The translations under genes were made by a program, and so were the position numbers. DNA of 64,000 nucleotides from the NCBI RefSeq assembly GCF_000092225.1, contig NC_014158.1:4154001-4218000 (forward strand). The letters run 5' to 3'. Position 1 is the first letter of the stretch, and each line of letters begins with the position of its first letter. Under the pieces are notes generated by a model that made no database searches, was not told the DNA's origin, and worked only from the letters and a program-made list of their open reading frames with translations. Below are positions 42,839 through 52,080 of the stretch, piece by piece. The stretch is from Tsukamurella paurometabola DSM 20162 (GTDB lineage: Bacteria > Actinomycetota > Actinomycetes > Mycobacteriales > Mycobacteriaceae).

Positions 42839-43410
42839 GGTCATCGACCCGGGTCATCGACCGCATCCTGACCGGCCTGCTCGGGCTGGGACTGATCGCC
42901 GGGGGCGGCTGGCTCCTGGCCTACCGGCAGGGCGTGCGGTTCACCACCGACGCCACGCACCGACTGGCACCGGATGTGATCGCACGGACCCCCGACCAGC
43001 CGTGGTGGCAAGCGGCGGTCGTCGCAGCGGGTGTGGTGCTCATCCTGCTCACCGCATGGCTGCTGGTGCGGCACCTGCGGGCGCCCGCGTCGAAGACGGT
43101 CGACACGGAGCACGGCGGCACCGTCGACCTGTCCCGGATCGCCGATGCGGTGGCCGACGATCTGGCGCGAAGCGACGTGATCCGGCGGGCGCGAGCGAGG
43201 ACGCTGGTGGAGCGGGGTCACCCCGTGATCCGCGTGTCCGCGACGGTGGCGCCGGGCGCCGCCGACGACGAGCTCGCCACCCTCGCCCGGGCGGCTCAGC
43301 ACGAGGTGACCCGGGCGACCAATCCGGATGTGCGACTTCAACTCCTCGTCAACGGCGAGGATGCATCCGAACGGCGGCGCGAACGCAGCGCCGCAACCAC
43401 TGAGGCTTGA
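42835..43410 (+). CDS. AmaP-like membrane anchor of the Asp23 module
   Basis: 191 residues with two N-terminal membrane helices (ILTGLLGLGLIAGGGWLLAY, WQAAVVAAGVVLILLTAWLLVRHL) and a soluble Asp23-like domain (DLSRIADAVADDLARSDVIRRARARTLVERGHPVIRVSATVAPGA). The layout matches AmaP, which tethers Asp23 to the membrane. ATGA overlap with the gene before. Confidence 0.75.
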   Translation: MRSSTRVIDRILTGLLGLGLIAGGGWLLAYRQGVRFTTDATHRLAPDVIARTPDQPWWQAAVVAAGVVLILLTAWLLVRHLRAPASKTVDTEHGGTVDLSRIADAVADDLARSDVIRRARARTLVERGHPVIRVSATVAPGAADDELATLARAAQHEVTRATNPDVRLQLLVNGEDASERRRERSAATTEA

Positions 43411-43465
43411 GGCGGGGACCCCGCCTCGGGAAATAGAGAGACACCAACCGAGAGGAAGTACGGCA

Positions 43466-43675
43466 ATGGGAATCGCTGACGACGCGAAGAACAAGGCAGA
43501 AGACCTCAAGGGCCGTGCGAAGGAGGCGGCCGGCGCCGCCACCGGTGACGACGACCTCAAGGCCGAGGGTCAGGCCGATCAGGGCCTCGCCGAGGTCAAG
43601 GATAAGGTCGCCGAGGCCGCCGACAAGGTCAAGGAGGGCGTCGACGCCGTCAAGAACAAGCTGACGGGCAACTGA
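43466..43675 (+). CDS. CsbD-family stress protein
   Basis: A 69-residue highly charged protein (IADDAKNKAEDLKGRAKEAAGAATGDDDLKAEGQADQ) of the CsbD type, which rises under general or envelope stress. A GAGAGGAAG ribosome site lies 55 bp after the AmaP-like gene. Last of the operon, followed by a strong hairpin. Confidence 0.87.
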   Translation: MGIADDAKNKAEDLKGRAKEAAGAATGDDDLKAEGQADQGLAEVKDKVAEAADKVKEGVDAVKNKLTGN

Positions 43676-43710
43676 CGCCGCCGCGGCTCCTCCTGCCGCA
43701 CAACGATGCC

Positions 43711-43738
43711 GAGGCCGGCCCCGATCGGGGCCGGCCTC
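43711..43738. terminator. 28-bp perfect palindrome between convergent genes
   Basis: The arm GAGGCCGGCCCCGA and its exact complement form an uninterrupted palindrome between the CsbD and cyclase stops, 36 bp from one and 12 bp from the other. A likely bidirectional terminator. Confidence 0.7.
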
Positions 43739-43749
43739 GCGCCGTCGGG

Positions 43750-44373
43750 TCAGAACGGTCGGGCCACGGCACGGACCGGCGCACCGTCGAGCGGCCCGAC
43801 GGCGAGCGGGTGGATACCCACCTCGCATTCCGCGGGCAGCGCGGTGAGCCCGCGCAGGTTCTCGACGATGAGCCCGTCGCGACCCAGGACGAGCGCGTGC
43901 ACGGGGAAGTCCGGTGAATCGATCGGATCGGGGCTGAACGCGTCGACACCCAGCACCCGCATCCCACGCGACCACAGCAGTTCGGCCGATTCGACGGTGA
44001 GCGCGGGGTGTTCCCGGTAGCCGCGCGTACCGAACCACCGATCCCATCCGGTGGCGATCAGCACGATCGGCGGTAGCCGCTCGGGCAGCTCTCCCAGGTC
44101 ACCGACCTCGATCCTGCCGCTCGCGGCGGCGTCGACGGCGATCACCCGTGCGGGACCGAGCAATTCGCCGAGTCCGATCTGATCGACCGTGCGGCCACCG
44201 GCGACGGTATGACACGGCGCGTCCACGTGGGTGCCGCTGTGCGTGGACAGCTGTAGGCGGGAGACGGCCACCCCGTCGGCCTCGAGCGTGAGTGCGGGCT
44301 CGATCACGATCGGCGGATCACCGGGGTACTGCGTCCCCGGAGTCAGCGTGTGCGTCAAGTCGATCCAGGTCAC
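43750..44373 (-). CDS. cyclase-family (KynB-like) metal hydrolase
   Basis: A 207-residue cyclase/arylformamidase-fold protein with the metal motif STHSGTHVDAPCH and an early DLTHTLTPGTQYPGDPP. Relatives hydrolyse formylkynurenine, isatin or similar cyclic amides. Third gene of an operon with an NCS1 transporter (ATGA overlap) and a SnoaL-like gene; the transporter hints at a nucleobase- or hydantoin-like substrate. Confidence 0.8.
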   Translation of the reverse strand: MTWIDLTHTLTPGTQYPGDPPIVIEPALTLEADGVAVSRLQLSTHSGTHVDAPCHTVAGGRTVDQIGLGELLGPARVIAVDAAASGRIEVGDLGELPERLPPIVLIATGWDRWFGTRGYREHPALTVESAELLWSRGMRVLGVDAFSPDPIDSPDFPVHALVLGRDGLIVENLRGLTALPAECEVGIHPLAVGPLDGAPVRAVARPF

Positions 44374-45722
44374 ACGGCCACGCTATCGGTATCGCGGTGA
44401 TCGCGGTTCCGGACGGCGACGCTCGCGGCCCAGTACAGCCCCGCGCTCACCAGGAAGGTGGGCACGGTGGCTCCCACGGGGCTCACCCACAGGTAAGTGA
44501 TCGCCGACGAGAATCCGACACCCACCAGCCATACGATGACCGCCACCGGATTCCAGCCGCCGCGGTACCAGTAATCCCGCGAACCCGCTTCCGCGAGCGA
44601 CGCGGCGTAGCGGCCACGCCGGAGCACGTAGAAGTCCACGATGATGACGGCGAAAACCGGGATGAAGACGATTCCGATGGCGGTCAGGAACGCGGTGAAC
44701 TTGTCCAGCAGCGCCAGCCATGCCGATCCGGCGATCGAGATCACGCCGAGTCCGAGGGCGGCGGGCAGGAACCGGATGCGTCCGGGCTCCGCGTTCACCA
44801 GCGAGGTGACCATCCCGTAGACGGCCATGGTGTTGGTGGCCATCACGGAGAAGAACACCACGATCGCCAGTGGCACGCCGAATTCGGCGACGATCACCGT
44901 CGGATCGAACGGCGGCGCTTCCTTGCCACCCGCGAGCAGCCACGCGATCGCGGTGGCGCCCAACGCCATCGCGGCCACCGTGGACGCCACATAACCGAGC
45001 CCGGATCCCACGACGCCGCCGCGAGAGGTGGCGGCGAAACGGTTGATATCGGCGGAGAGCACGGTCCAGGAGATGGCGGTGGCCACGACGATGTCGAAAA
45101 TGCCGAGCCCGGTGAGTCCTTCGGGGTCGCGCGGCAGGGTGTCGAGGCGGGCGAATCCGTCACCGAACATATCGATGAACAGATAGGCCATGATGCCCAG
45201 GATCACCACAGCCAGAATAGGTTCCACTTTGGCGATACCGGTGTGCCCGAAGATCGCGAGAGAGACCACGATCACCTCGCACAGCACGGAGAACAGTGTC
45301 GGGTTCGAGTACCCGGTCTGCTGCGCCACCACGTAATTCACCGTGACACCGGCCAGCATGGCCTGCACCCAGCTCCAGCCCATGAGCACGGCGATGTTGG
45401 CGGCCACGGGAATCCGGCTGCCACGCACCCCGAACGAGGCGCGGGTGAGCGCCATCGTGGGAAGCCCGGTGCGGGTGCCCACGTTACCGACGGTCACCAG
45501 CACCAGGGCGCCGACCACCGTGCCGGCCAGGATCAACCACAGCGCACTGCTCAGCGACACCGAGGGGACGAACAGTGTGCCGGTGAGCATCGTGGTCACC
45601 ACGAGGTTCGCCGCGAGCCAGATCGCGAAGATGCGGCGACCACTGAGGTCGCCGGTCACGGGGGTACCGTCGTCGGCTCCAGCGTGCAGGTGCGCGTCGA
45701 GGCGCCGGTAGTAGCGCAGCAT
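44370..45722 (-). CDS. NCS1-family nucleobase/cation symporter
   Basis: A 450-residue transporter with about 12 helices. Typical NCS1 segments are ANLVVTTMLTGTLF, LPTMALTRASFGVRGSRIPVAANIAVLMGWSWVQ and the central NINRFAA-like SADINRFAATSRGG. The family carries cytosine, uracil, allantoin, hydantoins or thiamine precursors. ATG 45722 shares one base with the stop of the SnoaL-like gene. Confidence 0.85.
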   Translation of the reverse strand: MLRYYRRLDAHLHAGADDGTPVTGDLSGRRIFAIWLAANLVVTTMLTGTLFVPSVSLSSALWLILAGTVVGALVLVTVGNVGTRTGLPTMALTRASFGVRGSRIPVAANIAVLMGWSWVQAMLAGVTVNYVVAQQTGYSNPTLFSVLCEVIVVSLAIFGHTGIAKVEPILAVVILGIMAYLFIDMFGDGFARLDTLPRDPEGLTGLGIFDIVVATAISWTVLSADINRFAATSRGGVVGSGLGYVASTVAAMALGATAIAWLLAGGKEAPPFDPTVIVAEFGVPLAIVVFFSVMATNTMAVYGMVTSLVNAEPGRIRFLPAALGLGVISIAGSAWLALLDKFTAFLTAIGIVFIPVFAVIIVDFYVLRRGRYAASLAEAGSRDYWYRGGWNPVAVIVWLVGVGFSSAITYLWVSPVGATVPTFLVSAGLYWAASVAVRNRDHRDTDSVAV

Positions 45723-46117
45723 CAGGCGGCCGAGAGGTGCTCGTGGACTGCGAGGAGCCCGCCATCGGTGGCCACGGCGAAGACGATCGACTCGCGTTCG
45801 CGGGTCTCGGTGCGGGTACCGTCGCCGTCCTGGGTCACGGTGCGCACGCGGTGGGTGAACACGGCGGTCCGGTCCACGATCGTGACGGTGCGTTCGGTGC
45901 TTTCGCAGGAGATCACCCGCCAGCCGGTATTCACCCAGCCGGACCACAGACGCTCGTACTCGGCTCGGTCGCCGAGCGTGCGCGGCTCGGTGTGGAAGAC
46001 GAAGGTGGCCCGCGGGTGAAAGCCCGCGAAGTACCCGTCGGTGTCGGTGGCCGCGAAGGCCTCGATGATCTTCTCGGCCGCAGCGAGTACGGCGTCGTCG
46101 TCGATGGGCTGGTCCAT
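45722..46117 (-). CDS. SnoaL-like/nuclear transport factor 2-fold protein
   Basis: 131 residues with an NTF2-like pattern (AAEKIIEAFAATDTDGYFAGFHPRATFVFHTEPRTL ... VFTHRVRTVTQDGDGTRTETRERESIVF). First gene of the three-gene catabolic operon, behind GGAG. It may bind or isomerise a pathway intermediate. Confidence 0.72.
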   Translation of the reverse strand: MDQPIDDDAVLAAAEKIIEAFAATDTDGYFAGFHPRATFVFHTEPRTLGDRAEYERLWSGWVNTGWRVISCESTERTVTIVDRTAVFTHRVRTVTQDGDGTRTETRERESIVFAVATDGGLLAVHEHLSAA

Positions 46118-46336
46118 TTCATCTCCTGACCTGCGGTTCCCCGCGCTGAGTCGGCCAACTGTAAGGCCGATCACAAGCTCTCGCAAGCAGTTCGAAACTA
46201 CGCAATGCGCACTGACGGCGGATGTGTACGTACTGACCACGTTCTCGTCGCCATTGCGCACACCAGAGCAGGTCATGGTGCAGTATTGGCACACGCGACC
46301 GCGCCGAAAGTGCGGAGGGGAATTCGGGAGGTGCCT

Positions 46337-47212
46337 GTGGACGCGATCGACCGGACACTCCTCGATCTCCTTGTCCGGGACGGACGGATGAGCCACCGCG
46401 AGCTCGCCGCAGCAGCCGGAATCACCCGCGCCACCGTCGCGTCCCGACTACGCCGCCTCCTCGATTCCGGTGCCTTCACGGTGCAGGGCGTGGTGCATCC
46501 ATCGGTGCTGGGACGCGGCACCATCTGCTACGTCCGGATCGAGGTCGACGGTCCCGCGGGCGCGATCGCCGAAGCGGTCGCATCACTGCCCGAGGTCGTC
46601 TACGTTTCCATCACCACCGGCCGTTTCGCGGTGGCCGCCGAGATCCGCGCGGGTTCCGCCGAGGCGGTCGACGGTGCGCTCGCCCGCCTTCGCGGACTCC
46701 CCGGGGTGGCGCGGGCGGAGACGCTGGCGTACCGGGAGGTGCATCGCGATGCGGTCGGACCCGTCGGGGATGCGGGGATGCAGCTCGACGCGACCGATAT
46801 CGCGCTGCTGCGGGTCCTGGAGCGGGACGGCCGAGCGTCCTATGTGCACCTCGCGACGCAGGCCGGTCTGTCCGCCGCCGCCGCGCGGCGACGAGTGCTG
46901 CGCCTGGTGGAGGCATCGGTGGTCCGGATCGGCCCGATCGTGAGCCGCGGCTCGGAGCACGCGATGGGGATGGGGATCCACGTGCTCGGCGCCGCGCGGG
47001 ACGCCGCCGGCGAGGTGGCGGATGTCGCCGGTGTCAGTTTCCTGGCCCGCACGCTGGGCACCTTCGATCTGCTCGCGACGGTCCGTGCCCCGTCGGCGGC
47101 CGGACTGGCGCAGGCGATGGATGCGGTGCGCGACGTGCGCTCGGTATCCGGGGTGGAGACGTGGTCGCACCTCCGGTTCGTCAAGGAGTCGTACGCCTCG
47201 CTCGGAGGTTGA
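46337..47212 (+). CDS. two-module Lrp/AsnC-family regulator
   Basis: 291 residues with two AsnC units: HTH 1 MSHRELAAAAGITRATVASRLRRL and HTH 2 ASYVHLATQAGLSAAAARRRVLRLV, each followed by a ligand module; the end VETWSHLRFVKESY matches the paralogue at 13397. GTG 46337 has GGGAG six bases upstream. Divergent from the SnoaL/NCS1/cyclase operon across 219 bp and therefore its likely regulator. Confidence 0.84.
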   Translation: MDAIDRTLLDLLVRDGRMSHRELAAAAGITRATVASRLRRLLDSGAFTVQGVVHPSVLGRGTICYVRIEVDGPAGAIAEAVASLPEVVYVSITTGRFAVAAEIRAGSAEAVDGALARLRGLPGVARAETLAYREVHRDAVGPVGDAGMQLDATDIALLRVLERDGRASYVHLATQAGLSAAAARRRVLRLVEASVVRIGPIVSRGSEHAMGMGIHVLGAARDAAGEVADVAGVSFLARTLGTFDLLATVRAPSAAGLAQAMDAVRDVRSVSGVETWSHLRFVKESYASLGG

Positions 47213-47254
47213 CGGGGTCCGGGGCGCTGCGGAGCGCCGGACTACCCTGGCGGG

Positions 47255-48346
47255 GTGGCCTCCGCGAACGAACCCCAGCCCGGACCGCTCGGCATCCGCG
47301 CCGACCTCGACACGCTGCCGGCGTACGTGCCGGGCAAGGCGCTGCCGTCGGCGATCAAACTCTCGTCCAACGAGGTGGTCGAGGGTCCGCTGCCCTCCGT
47401 GGCCACCGCCCTCGCGGAGGCGCTGGCGAGCGCCAACCGATACCCGGACAACGGCGCCGTTGCTCTGCGCGCAGAGCTGGCGAAGCTGACGGGCGCGACC
47501 GAAGAGCAGTTGCACGTGGGCTGCGGATCCGTGGCGCTGTGCCAGGACCTGGTACAGGTCACCTGCCGGCCCGGCGACGAGGTGATCTTCGCGTGGCGCA
47601 GCTTCGAGGCCTACCCGATCATCACCCGGGTGGTGGGTGCGGTTCCGATGCAGGTGCCGCTCACCCCGGATGCGGTGCACGATCTGGACGCGATGGCGGC
47701 GGCGATCACCGATCGCACGCGCCTGATCTTCGTCTGCAACCCGAACAACCCCACCGGCACGACGGTCTCCGAACAGCAGCTCGAGGAGTTCCTCGCGGCG
47801 GTGCCGCCGCACGTGATCGTCGCCCTTGATGAGGCGTACTACGAGTACCACCGCGGCAACGAGCAGTCGGGCGAGCGGATCGACGGCACGGCGGTGGCGG
47901 CGCGGCATCGCAATGTGATCGCACTGCGCACCTTCTCCAAGGCGTACGGACTCGCGGGCCTGCGGGTGGGTTACGCGATCGGCGATCCCGAGCTCATCGG
48001 CGCTTTGACCAAGGTGCATCTGCCGTTCTCGGTCAGCGTGGCCGCGCAGGCCGCCGCGATCGCGTCGCTGCGCGCGAACGACGAGCTGCTGGCCCGCACG
48101 GAGGCAGTGGTCACCGAGCGGATCCGAGTACGGGACGCACTGCGGAAGAACGGATTCGAGGTGCCGCACACCCAGGCCAATTTCGTGTGGCTGCCCCTCG
48201 GCGAGGATGCGGCCCGATTCACCGCCGATGCCGCCGAGGCCGGAATCCTGGTGCGCGGCTTCGCGGGCGACGGTGTGCGGGTCACCGTGACCACACCGGA
48301 GGAGAACGACGCTTTCCTCTCCTTCGCGAAGGAGTGGTCGAAATGA
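47255..48346 (+). CDS. pat: aromatic/histidinol-phosphate-type aminotransferase
   Basis: A 363-residue class I/II PLP enzyme: CNPNNPTGT, DEAYYEY and the PLP lysine in TFSKAYGLAGLRVGYAIG. The opening GIRADLDTLPAYVPGK and LSSNE fit Pat, the aromatic aminotransferase close to HisC2 of mycobacteria, which would finish tyrosine and phenylalanine synthesis after TyrA (27676). GTG start. No his operon is nearby, which favours Pat over HisC. Confidence 0.8.
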   Translation: MASANEPQPGPLGIRADLDTLPAYVPGKALPSAIKLSSNEVVEGPLPSVATALAEALASANRYPDNGAVALRAELAKLTGATEEQLHVGCGSVALCQDLVQVTCRPGDEVIFAWRSFEAYPIITRVVGAVPMQVPLTPDAVHDLDAMAAAITDRTRLIFVCNPNNPTGTTVSEQQLEEFLAAVPPHVIVALDEAYYEYHRGNEQSGERIDGTAVAARHRNVIALRTFSKAYGLAGLRVGYAIGDPELIGALTKVHLPFSVSVAAQAAAIASLRANDELLARTEAVVTERIRVRDALRKNGFEVPHTQANFVWLPLGEDAARFTADAAEAGILVRGFAGDGVRVTVTTPEENDAFLSFAKEWSK

Positions 48347-48777
48347 GCCTGGGTAAGCATGAATTCGCTTTCACCGCGCACGTTCGCGTGCGCTGGTCGG
48401 ATATGGACGCGCTGGGCCACGTGAATCATGCTCGGATGGTGACGCTGCTGGAGGAAGCGCGGATCCAATGGCTGCTCTCGGCGGGTGAGAAGTACGCGCC
48501 GCTGATCAAGAGTGCGTTCATCGCCGATGTGGCGATCAAATACAAGGCGCAACTGTTCCATGAGGATTCGCCCGTCCAGGTGGGCATGTACATCGCCGGA
48601 AACCGCAGCGTCGATTTCACCATCGGCTACGAGGTGCGAGCGAACGGCGCAGCGCCCGAGTCGAAGCCCGCGATCGTGGCCACCACGCAGATGGCCGTGG
48701 TCGATATCGACAAGCGCGCCCTGCGCCGCCTCACCGACGAGGAGAAGTCCTACCTGGCGTCCTGGTCCCGCGCGTGA
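48343..48777 (+). CDS. acyl-CoA thioesterase (4HBT family)
   Basis: 144 residues of hotdog fold with VRWSDMDALGHVNHARMVTLLEEARIQWL, where the first Asp is the expected active-site residue. Acts on acyl-CoA of unknown chain. ATGA overlap with pat; convergent 28-bp overlap with the next gene. Confidence 0.83.
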   Translation: MSLGKHEFAFTAHVRVRWSDMDALGHVNHARMVTLLEEARIQWLLSAGEKYAPLIKSAFIADVAIKYKAQLFHEDSPVQVGMYIAGNRSVDFTIGYEVRANGAAPESKPAIVATTQMAVVDIDKRALRRLTDEEKSYLASWSRA

Positions 48778-49928
48778 TCGCCCGTCGGGGGCCGTCCCGG
48801 CGAATCGGGCCGACCCACTGACGGCGGCAGCGCTTGCCGACTCGCTCCGCCGAGTTCCCCACGCACCCCGACGATCTGGTTCGCGACGCGGTGGGCGCTC
48901 TGCGTCGAGATCTCGCGTTCGCCGGAACGCAACACCAGCTCGTGGATCTGCTGATCGATGGACTCGATCGACATGCGGCGCGGACGGCGGGAATCGGCGA
49001 CGTCCACGAGGTCGCCCACCTTGGTCAGGGCGGTCACCCGTTCCACCAGCTCGTCCCACACCCGGTCGAGCTCGCTGGAGCGGGTACCGTCGGCCAATCC
49101 CGGGGCGTAGCGCAGTTGACCCCACACCCGCTTGAGTTGTGCCACATCCGCGGAGATCTGCACCAGGTCGGTGGGGAGGTCCAGCTGCATCAGTTGCTCG
49201 TCGAGGTCGCCCGAGCTTACGGAGCGGGAATAGGTGACCTTGTCGTACACCAGGCCGGCCAGGAACAGCAGCACGTCGTACCGGTCCTCGAAGATCAGCA
49301 ATCGCGGATCCGGGGCTCCGTGCCCGTCGACCCAGTCCGCGACCTGCGGCGCCAGTCGCAGCACCGGACCGGCCACCCGGGACACGGTGCGGGCCGCGAG
49401 CGCCGCCGCCGACGGCGTCATCGGCAGCGGGGTCTGACAGAGCGCGTCGAACAGGGCGTCGCGCTCATCGAGATCGAGATGAACCGCATCCTTGCGGGCC
49501 TTGCGCACGGCGCGCACACCGGCGGCGAACGACACCCGATTGAGGGTGAAGGCATGCCGATATCCGGCCAGTTTGCGGCGGGCGTCCGCGGCGCGCAACG
49601 CCTCTGCAGCACTCTTCGCCTGGGCGAACGGGCTCGGCGGAGCATCGTCGAGCGATGTGGACGGTGCAGTCGGGGGATCGGCGATCCGGCCGAGCTTGCG
49701 CAGCTTGGCGTAGCCGCCGATATCGGGGAAGGCCCGCTCGGTGTCGAACCGATTGATCACCACGTCGCGGGCAGCGGGCTGGAGGTGGCCGGCGGCGATG
49801 AGTAGCGCAGCCTCGTCGGACAGCTCACGGCGAGGCATCGGAATGGCCCGGGCCTCGCACCAGCGGCGCACCGGCGCCTCGATGTGCACCTCGGGCTCGG
49901 GCACACCCTGCGGCTCCGATTCGGTCAT
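48750..49928 (-). CDS. conserved actinobacterial protein of unknown function
   Basis: A 392-residue soluble, mostly helical protein with no signal or recognised motif. The middle (DLDERDALFDALCQTPLPMTPSAAALAARTVSRVAGPVLRLAPQVADWV) and FEDRYDVLLFLAGLVYDKVTYSRSV look conserved in character. The tail is Pro/Arg-rich. Coupled by ATGA overlap to the acyltransferase gene upstream. I do not recognise the family. Confidence 0.6.
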   Translation of the reverse strand: MTESEPQGVPEPEVHIEAPVRRWCEARAIPMPRRELSDEAALLIAAGHLQPAARDVVINRFDTERAFPDIGGYAKLRKLGRIADPPTAPSTSLDDAPPSPFAQAKSAAEALRAADARRKLAGYRHAFTLNRVSFAAGVRAVRKARKDAVHLDLDERDALFDALCQTPLPMTPSAAALAARTVSRVAGPVLRLAPQVADWVDGHGAPDPRLLIFEDRYDVLLFLAGLVYDKVTYSRSVSSGDLDEQLMQLDLPTDLVQISADVAQLKRVWGQLRYAPGLADGTRSSELDRVWDELVERVTALTKVGDLVDVADSRRPRRMSIESIDQQIHELVLRSGEREISTQSAHRVANQIVGVRGELGGASRQALPPSVGRPDSPGRPPTGDHARDQDAR

Positions 49929-51061
49929 CCGGTCACCCCCTCTCGTCGCCCGTGCGTTCGGTTCCCCCGATCATTGTCCCCGAACGGCAGCGCCGCGCGC
50001 AGCGCCCACGCGAGAGGGACGCTCACGATCGACGTCGTCACGAACGCGACCAGCACATTTCCGGTGAACATCGGCCAACCGAAGACGTCTAAGAGCAGAA
50101 CGTCCATCACGATCAGGTGCACCAGGAAGTATTCGTAGGAGATCTCGCCGAGCCACACCATCGGGCGGCTGCCCAGGAAGCGGTGATAACGGTCCGTCGC
50201 CGCGGGTGCGAGCCCGAGGGGAGCGATCAGTGCCGTCGCCACGACGAGGTAGAGCGCGGATTTCACGATGGCCTCCACCACGCTCTTCGGCACCATCATC
50301 GGCGGGCCGCCGATCGCGGGCAGCGCGGAGACGACGAACGCGGTGACCGCGACCAGCAGGCACGCCGGGGTGGCCCAGCGCGGCCAGCCGCGCATCAGTT
50401 CGGCGCACACGGTGAGCGCCATACCGGCGACGAACCACCACAGGTACGCGGGCGGCCACATGCGCGCGGTGATCTGGATGTCCGGGGCGATCGCCATCCA
50501 CGCCGGGCTGATCAGGGCCAGCGCCGCGAGAGAGCCCAGGAGCAGCCCCGGCCGCCACCGGTAGCGGCACACCACGGCGGTGAGTACCCAGCCGATGAAC
50601 GGCAGCGCCACGTAGAAGGCCACTTCGACGGCCAAGCTCCATGCCTGGGTCAGGCCCACCCGCAGGTGCCCGAAACCGTAGATCTGGATGAATCCGAGGT
50701 TGCGCAGGTAGCCGTCGATACCCGCGCCCGACGGATTCGGCTCGGGCCGGACCAGCCCGAGGAGGTAGACGAACGTGACCACGACCCAGTACGCGGGGAC
50801 GACGCGGCGGAACCGGTGCCAGGCGTACCGACGCAGATCTGGCTGTCGATGGGTTCCGTCCCGGAGCAACCGCACCCAGGGCCGGAACAGGAGGAAACCC
50901 GACAGCGCGAAGAAGATGGGAACGCCGATTTCGAACCGCGCCCAGAGGTGCCCGGCGAAGTCGTCGGTGTAGTGGCCCGTCGAGAATGCGGCATGGGTGA
51001 GGCAGACCGCGGCTGCGGCGATGGCACGCAGCCCGGTGAGCGGTGCTACCCGACCGTGCAT
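49925..51061 (-). CDS. acyltransferase-3 (OafA-like) membrane protein
   Basis: A 378-residue membrane acyltransferase with about ten helices: LTGLRAIAAAAVCLTHAAF (catalytic His) and PIFFALSGFLLFRPWVR, both family hallmarks, plus SYEYFLVHLIV. Such enzymes acetylate or acylate envelope sugars and lipids. It precedes the unknown 392-residue gene in one operon. Confidence 0.85.
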   Translation of the reverse strand: MHGRVAPLTGLRAIAAAAVCLTHAAFSTGHYTDDFAGHLWARFEIGVPIFFALSGFLLFRPWVRLLRDGTHRQPDLRRYAWHRFRRVVPAYWVVVTFVYLLGLVRPEPNPSGAGIDGYLRNLGFIQIYGFGHLRVGLTQAWSLAVEVAFYVALPFIGWVLTAVVCRYRWRPGLLLGSLAALALISPAWMAIAPDIQITARMWPPAYLWWFVAGMALTVCAELMRGWPRWATPACLLVAVTAFVVSALPAIGGPPMMVPKSVVEAIVKSALYLVVATALIAPLGLAPAATDRYHRFLGSRPMVWLGEISYEYFLVHLIVMDVLLLDVFGWPMFTGNVLVAFVTTSIVSVPLAWALRAALPFGDNDRGNRTHGRREGVTG

Positions 51062-51086
51062 TCCTCCATTGTGACCGGCCGGATAG

Positions 51087-52052
51087 TCAGGCCCCCGGGG
51101 CCTCCTGGAAGACGCGGCGGTAGCCGAGCGGAGTCATTCCGGTGTCGCGGCGCAGATGGGCACGAAGACTCGCGCCGGTGCCGAGCCCTGAGTCGCGGGC
51201 GACGGCGTCGACGGAGAGGTCGGAGGTCTCCAGCAGGAGGCGTGCTCGGTCGAGGCGACGGCGCAGGATCCACGCGCCCGGGGTCTCGCCGGTCTCCTCC
51301 CGGAAGCGCCGGTTGAAAGTGCGTACGGAGAGGCCGGCGCGGCGGGCGAGCTGGTCGACTGCCAGATTCTCGTCCAGATGCTGCTGCGCCCACTCCCGCA
51401 CGGCGACGGTGCTTCCCGCACCGCTCGCGGGCACGGGCACGTCGACGAACTGCGCCTGGGTGCCCTCGCGACCGGGCGGGATCACGCAGTACCGGGCCAC
51501 CTTGTTGGCCATGGCGGCACCGTGGTCCTTCCGGATCAGGTGCAGGCACAAGTCGAGTCCCGCGGCCAGGCCGGCGGAGGTGAGCACGTCACCGTCGTCG
51601 GTGAACAGCACGTGGTCGACGAGCCCGACGCGCGGGTACATCCTGTGTAAGTGCGCTCCGTACTTCCAATGCGTGGTGACCGACCGGCCGTCGAGCAGCC
51701 CGGCGGCGGCGAGGACGAAGGCACCGGTGCAGATGGAGACGATGCGGGTGCCGGGACGAATGCTGCGAAGCGCGGCGCGGACCTCGTCGGGCAGTGTGCC
51801 GTCGGTGCGCGGTCCCGGGATCTTGGTGCCGGGGATGATGACGGTATCGGCGAACGGGAGCACCTCGGGTCCGGCTTCGGGGGTCACCGCGTAGCCGCCG
51901 GTCGCGGCGACCGGGTTGCGGTCGAGCCCGCATGTGATCACTCGGTACAGCGGCTGTCCCGCTTCGGTTTTCGCCTCCGAAAAGCACAGCGGAGGGATTG
52001 CCGCATCGAATCCGACGATCGGTTCCAACAGCAGGACGGCCACGGTGTGCAT
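51087..52052 (-). CDS. GlxA-type AraC regulator with DJ-1/PfpI domain
   Basis: 321 residues: an amidotransferase-like domain (VSICTGAFVLAAAGLLDGRSVTTHWKYGAHL) then an AraC domain (LAVDQLARRAGLSVRTFNRRFREETGETPGAWI). Divergent from an MFS transporter across only 28 bp, so it very likely regulates it. Similar in plan to the GlxA-type gene at 19091. Confidence 0.86.
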   Translation of the reverse strand: MHTVAVLLLEPIVGFDAAIPPLCFSEAKTEAGQPLYRVITCGLDRNPVAATGGYAVTPEAGPEVLPFADTVIIPGTKIPGPRTDGTLPDEVRAALRSIRPGTRIVSICTGAFVLAAAGLLDGRSVTTHWKYGAHLHRMYPRVGLVDHVLFTDDGDVLTSAGLAAGLDLCLHLIRKDHGAAMANKVARYCVIPPGREGTQAQFVDVPVPASGAGSTVAVREWAQQHLDENLAVDQLARRAGLSVRTFNRRFREETGETPGAWILRRRLDRARLLLETSDLSVDAVARDSGLGTGASLRAHLRRDTGMTPLGYRRVFQEAPGA

Positions 52053-52080
52053 GGCAGGATTCTTTCATATCTTGTCATTG

